Below, piece by piece: positions 52,840 through 63,691 of a stretch of DNA of 64,000 nt (position 1 is the first letter of the stretch; each line of letters opens with the position of its first letter). The notes under the pieces are model-generated. The model made no database searches, was not told where the DNA came from, and saw only the letters and a list, made by a program, of their open reading frames with translations. Source of the DNA: Xanthostigma xanthostigma (Eukaryota; Arthropoda; Insecta; Raphidioptera; Raphidiidae); contig OY754465.1 in the NCBI GenBank assembly GCA_963575645.1, forward strand, positions 33,801,501 through 33,865,500, read 5' to 3'. A program made the position numbers and the translations under genes.

Positions 52840-54250
52840 TTTTTTTTCAAAATATTTCTGAAATTATGAGTTTATAAAAAAAAATTCATAACTTTCTTGT
52901 AAAAATAGATAGAAAAAAAACCGTTATGAAAAGTACCCAATTATTATTATATAAAAACAACCTTATAGCATATATGCACCGAATTTCGCTCAAAGAATTT
53001 TTTACAAAACTTTCTTTAAAATAGAATAATAAAACATTATAAAAAGTACACCAATATTATATAAAAAACAACTATGACATGTATCTCTTTTGCGCATGCG
53101 CCGATTTTTCCCAAAAATTTACAAAACTCTTGTAAAAATAGATCGAATAAAAAACCGTTATGAAAAGTATACCATTCTTATATACAAACAACTTTATAAC
53201 TTATACCTCTTCTGCGCATGCGCCGACTTTCCCTCAAAAAACATTTTACAAAACTTTCTTGTAAAGTAGAATAATAAACCATTATTAAAAGTACACCACT
53301 ATTATATAAAAAAAAAAAACAACGACGGCATATATACATTTTGCGCATGCGCCAATTTTCTCTAAAAAAAATTTACAAAGCTCGCAAAAATAGATAGTAT
53401 AATAAACCGTTATGAAATATACACCATTATTATATAAAAACAACTTTATAGCATATATCTCTTCTGCGCATGCACCGACTTTCCCTCAAAAAAAAAAACA
53501 TTTTACCTACAAAACTTTCTTGTAAACTGGAATAATAAAACATTATAAAAAGTACACCATTATTATTTAAAAAACAACTATGACATGTATCTCTTTTGCG
53601 CATGCGCCGATTTTTCCCAAAAAATTTACAAAACTCTTGTACAAATAGATCGAATAATAAACCGTTATGAAAAGTATACCATTGTTATATACAAACAACT
53701 TTATAACTTATACCTCTTCTGCGCATGCGCCGACTTTCCCTCAAAAAAAAACATTTTTCAAAACTTTCTTGTAAAATAGAATAAAAAACCATTATTAAAA
53801 GTACACCACTATTATATAAAAAAAAAACAACGACGGCATATATCTCTTTTGCGCATGCGCCGATTTTCCCCAAAAAATTTACAAAAATTTCTAGTAAAAA
53901 TAGAATAATAAACCGTTTAAAAACTATATTATTATTATATAAAACAACATTAAAAGAGATATATTCTTTTACGCATGCGGCGATGTTCCCCAAAAACAAT
54001 AGGCCACTTCATATTTGCATATCAAGCATCCTCCCAAAATTTGGTTTCAATCCGCTTATCCTTTGTGTCGGAATGATAAGAAATGTCAAAAGTGACGTTT
54101 GCATCTGTCAAAGTATTATGTTCTAATAATAATTAGTTATTCAAATTGTTAACTCAGAAGGCGTTGCATTTCACAAATATTTGAAATGACATCCGTTTTT
54201 TAACAAATGCAATCTTTTGATTTTAATAAACAAAATTATCGACCAATTTT
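52840..54250 (-). repeat. Expanded array with GCGCATGCGC palindromes
   Basis: Eight units carry a GCGCATGCGC-type site near 53092, 53214, 53343, 53466 (one base off), 53598, 53721, 53851 and 53971 (two bases off). Spacing alternates about 122 and 130 bp, and two slightly different unit types alternate (CTATGACATGTATCTCTTTT against ACTTTATAACTTATACCTCT). The period is thus a 250-255 bp dimer. In other family A copies only two such units exist. The flank from 53995 matches the family A interior (AATAGGCCACTTCATATTTG). Confidence 0.85.
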
Positions 54251-54705
54251 ATTTTAAGACAGAACATACGCAATTTTTAAATTGCCATATTAAACCGTGC
54301 AACAGAGAGAGATAACCGAAAGGTGTTTGCCATCGGTTATATCAAATTGAATTTATTTCTATATAAATCTTTATAAAAAAAACCGTTTGGGCAAATTCTG
54401 TTGTACGAAATTTATTTAAATTTTCTTCTCTTTCGTTTAAGACAGGTTTCGAACCGATCTGATTTAAATTGAGTGAGTTATAAGCAAAAAACTTCGTTTT
54501 TTTCTTTATTGCACCCCTCTGATGTTAAAATTCAAAAATCGGGCGACATAGGATCTATGTTACCCGGAGACGAATCGAACAAAAAAAAGTTTTTTAAAAT
54601 CGGTTAAGGCATTTGAGCTGTACAATCCACAAAAAAGTGACATACAGATTTACAGACAGAGCGAATACATAGGCGCTTGAGCTCACACTATATATTTAAT
54701 AATTT
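54251..54705 (-). repeat. Family A interior relative
   Basis: It matches 46560-46830: GGAGACGAATCGAACAAAAA, AATCGGTTAAGGC, and ACAGATTTACAGACAGAGCG. It also holds TTTCTTCTCTTTCGTTTAAG, as in the 8640-8690 block. No end motif is present. Confidence 0.6.
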
Positions 54706-54709
54706 ACTA

Positions 54710-55265
54710 TATGAATCATTATCTATCTACTCAATGTGCGGTGAGTGAAGGCAACAAAGAGTATCGAAAATATATCTGCGTCTCTTTCTTCGATGTTATT
54801 CCCTGATTTCTCCGATGATAGGATTGGTTGATGTACTTGCATTCAACCTGAATAAAGTATCTCTGTTTCAAAAACTTTATCTTTTTCTATGACGTTAACA
54901 TGGGCGTACCCAGCTTTTGGCCCAGGACGGGGCAAATTTCTTAAGTCGGGTTCCCCGTGCTTGTTTTGCCCTCCTGGATACGCCAGTGCTTACGGCTTAA
55001 AAAAAGACAGAAGTATATGTTTGCACCCTAATGGTTCGATTGCGATTTTATTCCCATGCTCATGTTAACATCATGGAAAAAGACAAAGTTTTTGAAGCAG
55101 ATACTTTATTCCCTTTATTCAGATTGAATGCAAGTACATCAACCAATCCTATGATCAGAAAAATCAGGGAATTACATCGAAGAAAGAGACGTAGATATAT
55201 TTTCGGTACGCTTTGTTGAATTAACTCACCGCACATTGTGTAGATAGAGAATGATTCGTATAGTA
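54710..55265. repeat. Inverted repeat with a small TIR remnant at its centre
   Basis: 54720-54900 is inverted at 55055-55250 (TTCTTCGATGT, ATAGGATTGGTTGATGTACT, AACTTTATCTTTTTC). At the centre, GGGCGTACCCAGC (54903) and GGATACGCCAGTG (about 54977) are inverted ends of an about 90-bp remnant of a hAT-like transposon. Confidence 0.7.
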
Positions 55266-55525
55266 AATTAATAGATATATGGATAAAACCAATAAGAAAA
55301 CGAATTTTTCATAGATGAAAACTCCCTAGATCGATTTTTTGCTCCCCGAAACCCATTTTCAGTAAAATTAATTCGAATCGTTAGGTTTTCGAGAAATAAA
55401 TCGATCAAGTGTAAGTCCTTTGTTTGTGAATATTTCGGACTTGAAGAGGGTAAAGCCGGAGGTTACCTCAAAAGTCAATTAATAATAATCAGTGAATCAC
55501 GCAGAAACGCGTGTCTGGTTCTTAG
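55266..55525. other. Unassigned sequence
   Basis: It includes ATCGATTTTTTGCTCCCC and related words resembling 27250-27330. No gene was recognised. Confidence 0.35.
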
Positions 55526-55886
55526 TCCAATCAATGCACAGAAAAAGCGGCCAAACCTGACAATTCCACCAAACAGCATCGATTAGCACCAAAGTTTGGC
55601 TGTAGGTTCTACTTATCTTCAAAGTTGTCAATGTGCCGAGGCTTGATTTTACCCTGGGGATGGACGCCACCCCTTCTCGAGGATGACATTTTTTTATTAA
55701 AAATAAGTATGGGAATGTATAGATTGACTAATTCTAAGCAGCTTTTGTTCTATAAAGTTTTTACTTAAAGTCAATACTTTTTGACTTATTCGAGAGTGGA
55801 AACGTCAATTTTTCAACAAAAAAAAAACTACGTTTTCAAACGGTTTTGCATGAATAACTCTGAAAATAAGTATTTTATGAAAAAAA

Positions 55887-56080
55887 TGGTTGTCTGTAAA
55901 GTCGGTTTACGGACGATAGTTTTACGTGATAACGTATGCCGCTCAAATATCATATTTAATAATACATTACTGCGCTCTCGCTTGCACGCACAGGGTCAGG
56001 CGGAACGTTACGGCGGAACGTTACACTTTTTCGTGCGTGCAGCTGGTGTCTCATCAATTTATAAGACGTTATCACGTCAA
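55887..56080 (-). mobile_element. Family A, short class, copy 3
   Basis: It starts TGGTTGTCTGTAAAGTCGG and ends ACGTTATCACGTCAA, with A-runs either side. It has a duplicated GGCGGAACGTTAC. Frame MVVCKVGLRTIVLRDNV begins with its end sequence and is repeated wherever the element occurs. Confidence 0.87.
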
Positions 56081-56089
56081 AAAAAGTTC

Positions 56090-56993
56090 GTTGTAAAAAT
56101 GTAGCTTATAAAAAAAACAAAAAAAAATACTGGGTTAAAATATCACTAGACCCAATACTAACGGAGCAATAGCTCATTAAAGGTTGGTTTTTCTTCGTCA
56201 AACGTCAAATCGAAAGTTTCAAGGTGATATATTCAAAAAAATTTGAAAAGAAGTTTGACCCTGCAGGCCATCCCTGTAACTTCCCGCTATTTTCGAGTTC
56301 AAAACGCTCAAAAATATATAAAATATAGCAAGAAGTTTATTTTTTAGCTCTTCGAAATCAAAAAAGAACACTTTGTTACGAAATTTTCGTTCACGATATC
56401 TCGTGAACAAATGAACCGATTTTGATGCGATTTGCGGCAGTCGACGCAATTTTTTAACCTAAAAAAGTAATTTAATACAAAAAAATCGATTTGATAAGAA
56501 TTTTACGAGTAATTTTAAAAAATTACTTTTTTCCTAATTTTTCGTTCACGTTATCTCATGAACAAATGAACCAATTTTGATATGGTTTGCGGCGATCGAC
56601 GCAGTTTTTTTAGCCTAAGAAAGTAATTTATTACAAAAAAATCAATCTGATAACAATTTTAAGAGTCATTTTAAAAAAACACTTTTTTACGATTTTTTCG
56701 TTCACGGTTTCTCGTGAACAAATGAACCGATTTTGATGCGGTTTGCGGAAATCGACGCAGTTTGTTAAGAAGAAGAGCTGATTAGTTTTTGGAATTAATC
56801 GGTTTAGTAGTTTAGAAAATTTTTTACAAAAACAAATTTTTAAAAATTTTTGAAACTTGTTTTTTTAAGATTTCTCAAAATTTTTTGGGCCGAATCGTTT
56901 CAAATTTTCAGGAAGTCTAAGTTCACCAAGATCACGTCAGATGCCGCAAACCGCGTTTCAGTCGGACACTCCGTTCAAAAGATATAAAAGGTT

Positions 56994-57037
<44 letters not shown>

Positions 57038-57195
57038 TACAGCCCTACGGACATCATCGCCAAAATAGTTTTAATAGCTTCCTAGGACCTCAAAACGTTG
57101 AGATCTGGCGAAAACTCGATTTTCGAAAATCGGGGTGAAACCAATAACTTCCCGATTTTTGAAAAAAAAAACTTTTTTTTTTTAAAGCGGGAAGT
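56090..57195. repeat. Repeat region with three tandem about 156-bp units and CA microsatellite
   Basis: TTTTTCGTTCACG followed by ATGAACCGATTTTGATGCGG occurs at about 56386, 56541 and 56698. The region ends with a CA run (57007-57031), then ACGGACATCATCGCCAAAAT and a closing CGGGAAGTTAAAAA at 57186. The last words look like the 3' end of an insect LINE-like or other transposon, but no coding was seen. Confidence 0.6.
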
Positions 57196-57960
57196 TAAAA
57201 AACAATGCATTTTTCGGGGAAAACTCATAGAAGTTTTTCATAACTCGCTTAATTTTGATACTAGGAACTTCCATAAAAAATAAAGGTTTTGTGAAGCACT
57301 TCAAAAATAGGGACCAATTTTGTTTTTGTTTTATAACTCGCTTAATTTTGATACTAGGAACTTCCATAAAAAATTAAGGTTTTGTAAAGCACTTCAAAAA
57401 AACAAAATTGGTCCCTATTTTTTTGGCGGCAAAAAAATGTAAAAATCACCCCCTAATTACCACCCCAATTGAAAATGATCGCTACCACTTTACAATTTAC
57501 TTTATTTTTGTACTTGTAATATGCCCTATAAGTTTGACCGGTTTAAAGTGCTTAGTTTTTGGAAAAAATTGAGCTTGAAAAATGAAGTGAAGAGAGTTTC
57601 TTTGCAAGTTTGCAAAAAATTGCCTTTCTTTAAAAATAACTGAAAAACTATGAAAGACACGAAACATTTTGAAGAGTTTTAAAATTGTAGGTTTTTTCTA
57701 AAAATTTTGTTTTTTTTTCTTTTTCTGTACGTTAAAAATTGTATAAGATATGGCCGTTTCAAGTTTGTATATGTTCGCAAATAGTAACGTTTTCCAGCTC
57801 TTTCAATTCAAACCTTTTAATAAAATAAGAGCTTAAAAAATGAGTTTACATCATCTCTTGAAAAAACCTACAAAATGTTTTTTTGTTGAACTTAATAGCT
57901 CAAAAACTAAGCGAGTTATGGTAAAAATACCCAATCACAAATTTTTACTGTTATCAAAAA
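57196..57960. repeat. Short direct duplication and unassigned sequence
   Basis: TAACTCGCTTAATTTTGATA is repeated at 57240 and 57332 with GGAACTTCCATAAAAAAT. The rest (57430-57960) has no recognised feature. Confidence 0.5.
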
Positions 57961-57964
57961 TTTT

Positions 57965-58047
57965 GATCTTCTTCATCAGTGTTGTAATATACGTGTTTTG
58001 ATTCAAAACACATATTATATTACAATACAACACTGATGAAGAAGATT
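57965..58047. repeat. Hairpin with about 35-bp arms
   Basis: ATCTTCTTCATCAGTGTTGT to GTTTTGA pairs with its inverse ending at about 58047 with few mismatches. The next words (58080-58115) match a block next to the Penelope-type tail at 17070. Confidence 0.7.
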
Positions 58048-58250
58048 CCTGTTGTAATATATATGTTCAATATTTATTGAAGAGTTCTAATCAGACGTTA
58101 ATCAAAGATTTGAGTAATATATATGTGTTTCCACTCTCGAATAAGTCGAAAAGTATTGACATTCAGTAAAAACTTTATAGAACAAAAGCTGCTTAGAATT
58201 AGTCAATCTATCCATTCCCATACTTAGGTACTTATTTTTAATAAAAAAAA

Positions 58251-58432
58251 TTGGTTGTCTGTAAAGTCGGTTTACGGACGATAGTTTTACGTGATAACGT
58301 ATTCCGCTCGAATATCATATTTAATAATGCATTAATGCGCTCTCGCTTGCACGCACAGGGTCAGGCGGAACGTTACACTATTTCGTGCGTGCAGCTGGTG
58401 TTTCATCAATTTATAAGACGTTATCACGTCAA
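58251..58432 (-). mobile_element. Family A, short class, copy 4
   Basis: It runs from TTGGTTGTCTGTAAAGTCGG to ACGTTATCACGTCAA and is followed within two bases by the first satellite unit of array 2. It is a near match of 55887-56080 in the same orientation, although the flanks of the two are inverted relative to each other. Confidence 0.88.
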
Positions 58433-59327
58433 AAACTTAGTCCGCCATCTTTAGAAGTCCGCCATATTGGATTTAGAGTGACGTCACTTTATATTTCGAG
58501 CTATTCTCAGTAAGCCCTTTCATTTGATACCCATATTGTAGGAAAGCATAATAAAATTAGTCCGCCATCTTTAGAAGTCCGCCATATTGGATTTAGAGTG
58601 ACGTCACTTTATTTTTCGAGTTATTCTCAGCAAGCCCTTTCATTTGATATCCATATTGTAGGAAAGCATAATAAAATTAGTCCGCCATCTTTAGAAGTCC
58701 GCCATATTGGATTTAGAGTGACGTCACTTTATTTTTCGAGTTATTTTCAGCAAGCCCTTTCATTTAATACCCATATTGTAGGAAAGCTTAAAAAACTTAG
58801 TCCGCCATCTTTAGAAGTCCGCCATATTGGTTTTAGACTGACGTCACTTTATTTTTCGAGTTATTCTCAGCAAGTCCTTTCATTTGATACCCATATTGTA
58901 GGAAAGCATAATAAAATTAGTCCGCCGTCTTTAGAAGTCCGCCATATTGGATTGAGAGTGACGTCATTTTATTTTTCGAGTTATTCTCAGCAAGCCCTCT
59001 CATTTGATACCCATATTGTAGGAAAACATAATAAAATTAGTCCGCCATCTTTAGAAGTCCGCCATATTGGATTTAGAGTGACGTCACTTTATTTTTCGAG
59101 TTAATCTCAGCAAGCCCTTTCATTTGATACCCATATTGTAGGAAAGCATAATAAAATTAGTCCACCATCTTTAGAAGTCCGCCATATTGGATTTAGAGTG
59201 AAGTCACTTTATTTTTCGAGTTATTTTCAGCAAGCCCTTTCATTTGATACTCATATTGTAGGAAAGCATAATAAAATTAGTCCGCCATCTTTAGAAGTCC
59301 GCCATATTGGATTTAGAGTGACGTCAC
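58433..59327. repeat. Satellite array 2, 120-bp unit, eight copies
   Basis: Same unit as array 1, with one TGACGTCA per unit (some variants). It begins directly at the end of the family A copy. The 168-codon frame (58598-59104) results from the period of 120. It is followed by the tail shared with array 1. Confidence 0.94.
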
Positions 59328-59585
59328 ACAGCTAACCATGCATTGTCATTCAAACTAAACGTGTATACAAATTTTCATCTCAATCGGTTGATGATATCTG
59401 CTTCAAAATTACCGAAGGCATTTCCGCCATCTTTAGAAGTCCGCCATATTGGATTTAGAGTGACGTCACACAGCTAACCATGCATTGTCATTCAAACTAA
59501 ACGTGTATACAAATTTTCATCTCAATCGGTTGATGATATCTGCTTCAAAATTACCGAAGACATTCTAGTCGCTCACTTAGTAACG
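59328..59585. repeat. Tail of array 2, duplicated
   Basis: ACACAGCTAACCATGCATTG to ATCTGCTTCAAAATTACCGA appears twice (59328-59420 and 59467-59560), separated by one incomplete satellite unit. It ends AGTCGCTCACTTAGTAA, as in array 1. Confidence 0.8.
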
Positions 59586-59999
59586 TTATAGTTTAAGCTC
59601 CCATGACACAAAAAGTTACCCCAAAGAACACCTCAAAATTATAAAGTGAAAATGGCTGAAAAACATGTCAGAAACATGTTACGCCCGCCAGACAAGTAAA
59701 AATTTGTTAATTGTTATTTTTTATGAATTTTTGAAATTTAAAAAAAAAACATGATTTTACTTTCCAAAACACCTGCTTGAAATTTATACAATTTGTAGTA
59801 AATAATGTACCATTTTTGAAAAAATTGGTCTGGCTGACAATTTTTGTTAATTAATGTGCCAGACTTAATTTGTTATAAATTATTTTTTTTATGAAAATAC
59901 ATTTCATAACACCTCCTTGATTTTTTTTTTTAAATAAAGTTTAAGATCTCTTCTATCTAATACAACTGGTCTGGCTGACAATTTTTGTTAATTAATACC

Positions 60000-61010
60000 T
60001 CTAATATGCTTTTTAGTCCAGTCGGTGGAGGCAATTTTAGACCAAAAGCTCCAGAAATTCGCAAACAGACTCAATTTTTTTTTATAAGTAGTTTAAAGTG
60101 TACTGATTGAAATAAAAAAAAGTTCATTCGTCTATCGATTTCCCAAAGTCAAAAAAAATTTTGAAAAAAATTTTTATTTTCAAAATTCTTGAATATTTTG
60201 AGCTGGGATAAAGATAGAGATAAATAAAAAATACTGTATTGTAAAGGACGTTTTTTTCTATAAAAAAGATATCTTGTACTTTTTTCGTCAGAGCTATAGT
60301 TTACCTGGAAAAAATTCGGAAAGTTAGTAAGTCATCTTGCGCCGGCAAACATGCAATTAAAATCACTTTGCAGAAGCAAGAATCATTAAATTTTACTAAA
60401 ATGTTTATAACATTATTTGTCTATAAATGCATATTCTAAATATTCCAAATAAAAAATTGAAAAAAAAACAAAATTTTCAAAAAAAAATCAAAATTTGCAA
60501 AAAAAAAAATTCAAAATTTGCAAAAAATTTTCGGAAAATAATTTTTTTTTGTTTTTGGCGTCGGAACTATTTTTTTAGGTTTTTTGGACAATTCTAAAGA
60601 AAAAAGGTCTCTTATGATTTTCCTATAAAATGGACCGTTTTTGAGATATTGCATTTGGAAAGTTCGAAAAAATGCGTTTTTCGTACTAAAAATCGCTGCA
60701 ATATGACGGTGTTTTGTCAAAAATCACTATCACTACATCTGTATATTATAAGCGTTAGACTGGCAAAAATTCGAAAATGACTCGAGCGATTTTAATACTT
60801 TTTTTTTGTTTTGTTCGCCTGAATACAGGGGTGGTTTATTAAAAAAAATTCCAAAGGAACAGCCGAAAAATGGAAAAATTCAAAATTTTTTTGTATATGT
60901 TCATGATAGTCCCAATAATATTTTTGTGGAAAGAAAAACTGCAATATAAACTCAGAATATGGTGGAGCTACTATTGTCACTGCTGAGCGGAGCACAGCCC
61001 CGTGAAGCGA
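60000..61010. other. Foldback interior, AT-rich, unassigned
   Basis: No gene and no bounded repeat was recognised; A-runs and T-runs predominate. Confidence 0.4.
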
Positions 61011-61019
61011 AAAAAAAAA

Positions 61020-61690
61020 ATAGTCGCGGCGCTTTAAAATTAAGTCTGACAGTAAAAAACAATATTTTGATAAAAAATGTATTAAAGTATATAAAAGGGA
61101 TCTAGCGTATTAATTTAGAATAAAAAAAAAAAATTTTCTAGTTAGCAACGATTATACCATATTTTTTCATTAAAAAATGTGGTCGCAGCACTTAAAAAAT
61201 GAAGTCTGTCATAGTAAAAAACATTTTTTCGCTGACAGACCAATTTTTATGCGGAAAATAGATGTCAAACCTTCTTTCAGAAAAAAATTAAGGGGGTGTT
61301 TTGACGCGCCCGTTGTAAAAGCTTATTTAAAAAAAAAAAAAAACAGTCGCGGCGCTTTAAAATTAAGTCTGTCATAGTAAAAAACAATATTTTGATAAAA
61401 AATGTATTAAAGTATATAAAAGGGATCTACCGTATTTATTTAGAGTAAAAAAAAATTTTGTTTTCTAGTTAGCAATGATTATACCATATTTTTTCATTAA
61501 AAAATGTGGTCGCAGCACTTAAAAAATAAAGTCTGTCATAGTAAAAAACATTTTTTCGCTGACAGACCAATTTTTATGCGGAAAATAGATGTCAAACCTT
61601 CTTTCATAAAAAAATTAAGGGGGTGTTTTGACACGGCCCTTGGAAAAGCTGATTTGTTTATAAAAAAACGCTGTCACGGCGCTTAAAAAT
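61020..61690. repeat. Two direct repeats of about 325 bp
   Basis: AGTCGCGGCGCTTTAAAATT, AAAGTATATAAAAGGGATCT, ATGTGGTCGCAGCACTTAAA, GACAGACCAATTTTTATGCG and AGGGGGTGTTTTGAC occur in each. The two copies produce the pair of frames at 61177-61377 and 61504-61686. The GTCTGTCATAGTAAAAAAC part resembles the GTCTGGC words of the foldback arms. Confidence 0.85.
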
Positions 61691-61740
61691 TGAATCTGAC
61701 ATGGTAAAAAACATTTTTTTAATGACAGGCATATTTTTAT

Positions 61741-62226
61741 TAGAGATGCGACGAATATTCGGCTACTATTCGGTATTCGGCCTATTCGGCTACTTTTTTT
61801 AATATTCGGTATTCGGCCGAATGTTGTGTACTATTCGGCCGAATACCGCATATCAAATCATGGGGAAAAACGCACATATTACTCAAAAATATGCGATTTT
61901 TTTCTTAAATAGTATTATTTTGTAAAGCTTTTAGTGACCAAACAGTGATATTTTTAGTAATAAGGACTATTAATAACACAATTTGATGTAACATTAAACA
62001 ATGAACAAATAATGCGTGACACGGTCTAGTTGCGCAAATGAAACAAATACGCCCGCAGCGTTGCTACCGCACGCTTCGTAATAGGACAAGTTGTAACCTG
62101 TCACCCGCGAAATGTACAAATAATTAGCCGAACATTCGGCCGCCGAATATTCGGAGCTTCGGCCGAGAACATGGCCGAATATTCGGTATTCGGTATTCGG
62201 CAAAATCACTATTCGTGGCATCACTA
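61741..62226. mobile_element. hAT-type MITE with TTCGGTATTCGG subterminal repeats, copy 2
   Basis: The ends TAGAGATGCGACGAATATTC and TAGTGATGCCACGAATAG (read inward) are flanked by the perfect 8-bp duplication ATTTTTAT (61733-61740 and 62227-62234). It is similar to 30251-30711. Clusters of TATTCGGC lie on both sides. It has inserted in the foldback next to the direct repeats. Confidence 0.93.
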
Positions 62227-62757
62227 ATTTTTATGCATAGAGGACATCTTAAACTTCAGTTGTTTTTTTTTTTTTACGAGGTGTTCCTAAATGCCTGTGA
62301 TTGGTCTTGATGCATTGTTGCTGTGCATTCAAAATAAAGTCTGGCACATTAATTAACAAAAATTGTCAGCCAGACCAGTTGTATTAGATAGAAGAGATCT
62401 TAAACTTTATTTAAAAAAAAATTCAAGGAGGTGTTATGAAATGTATTTTCATAAAAAAAAATAGTTTATAACAAATGAAGTCTGGCTAGCTTATTAACAA
62501 AAATTGTCAGCCAGACCAATTTTTTCAAAAATGGTACATTATTTACTACAAATTGTATAAATTTCAAGCAGGTGTTTTGGAAAGTAAAATCATGTTTTTT
62601 TTTTAAATTTCAAAAATTCATAAAAAATAACAATTAACAAATTTTTACTTGTCTGGCGGGCGTAACATGTTTCTGACATGTTTTTCAGCCATTTTCACTT
62701 TATAATTTTGAGGTGTTCTTTGGGGTAACTTTTTGTGTCATGGGAGCTTAAACTATT

Positions 62758-62839
62758 AGGAACGTTACACTTTTTCGTGCATGCGGCCAGTTTTTTATTT
62801 TGACGTGATTCATCAATTTATAAGACGTTATCACGTCAA
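62758..62839 (-). repeat. Family A terminal fragment
   Basis: Only the end with GAACGTTACACTTTTTCGTG, GCATGCGGCC and GACGTTATCACGTCAA is present, directly after the foldback. The short class in other places has the rest to the left, so this copy was cut by the foldback or by duplication. Confidence 0.75.
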
Positions 62840-62990
62840 AAAATTTCATCCTCGAAAAGGGGTGGCGTCCACCCCCAGGGTAAAAGCAACCCTCGGCACA
62901 TTTTTGAAGTAGAGGGTAAGTAGAACCTACAGCCTAGTTGGTGATAATCGGTGCTAGAGACGAAAACGTGCATTGACTGGGCAACTGGGC

Positions 62991-63691
62991 TATCTGAATA
63001 GTGAATATTGTCATATTGTGTAAACGGCTGTAAGTATATCTGTCATCTATGATTCAAGCGGCTGTATTAGTGTATTATTGCGTGGCTGTAAAGTTGTAAA
63101 CTACTCATATGAGCATGTACTTTAGCATACAATATTGTTAAAATTGTATTATAGATATACTTTACATAAATTGTCATGACTCATGTTTACTCTCAAATTA
63201 TTCCAAAATATAGTGATAATAAATCTTAAATTCGATATTAAATTAATATACCGCAGACAACAACCGCTATCGTACAGTTATCTTTCTCCTTATTTATTTT
63301 TTACTTATTGAAAAAGTGCATAAGATGTGAAGTGGCTAAAATTGACGTATAACCTAAATTGCGGTTAAAAATAAATTAAAACACTAATTAATTAGCACAT
63401 TGTTATTTAAAAAGGAAGATTGGTTGACAACAGTTCAAATTTGCATTTATTTATCTTTCCTGATGAGTTGATGATTGTTGCCAAGGCCATTTAAGAAAAA
63501 AGCTTAACCAATGTAAGAATAGCTGTTTTAAATATTTAAAACATTTTTTTTATTTACTATTTACATCATAATTTGATCGTAGACTATCTAATATCGATAA
63601 ATAAATATTAAATATCTTTATATTACAAAGCAAATTTATCATGTGCTAAATCTAACCTAACTTTTTAATTATTTATAAAATAACGACTGAA
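62991..63691 (+). promoter_or_regulatory. Presumed CIAO1 promoter and 5' UTR
   Basis: It is free of recognised transposons, unlike the preceding 8 kb. AT-rich; no TATA box or well-placed initiator could be pinned. The start codon context is CTGAAATGG. Confidence 0.35.

Larger units (their letters stand above)
59588..62756. mobile_element. Foldback element, 3.17 kb, arms about 410 bp
   Basis: ATAGTTTAAGCTCCCATGAC at 59588 is inverted at 62737-62756. The arms (59588-59998 and 62345-62756) contain two GTCTGGCTGACAATTTTTGT stretches each. Inside are two direct about 325-bp repeats (61020-61345 and 61350-61690) and a hAT MITE. It has no ORF of note. Confidence 0.85.
55530..62990. mobile_element. 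Outer inverted repeat of a 7.4-kb nested structure
   Basis: GGCTGTAGGTTCTACTTATC to ACGCCACCCCTT at about 55600-55675 is inverted at 62858-62940. Inside are a second inverted repeat (55690-55800 with 58120-58250), two short family A copies, satellite array 2 and a foldback. No transposase was found. The nesting order suggests several rounds of insertion and duplication. Confidence 0.65.

Noticed and set aside
58251-58454. Frame MVVCKVGLRTIVLRDNVFRS
   Set aside because: It is the terminal sequence of family A read as protein; it also appears at 48138 and 55887, but it is not conserved in length.
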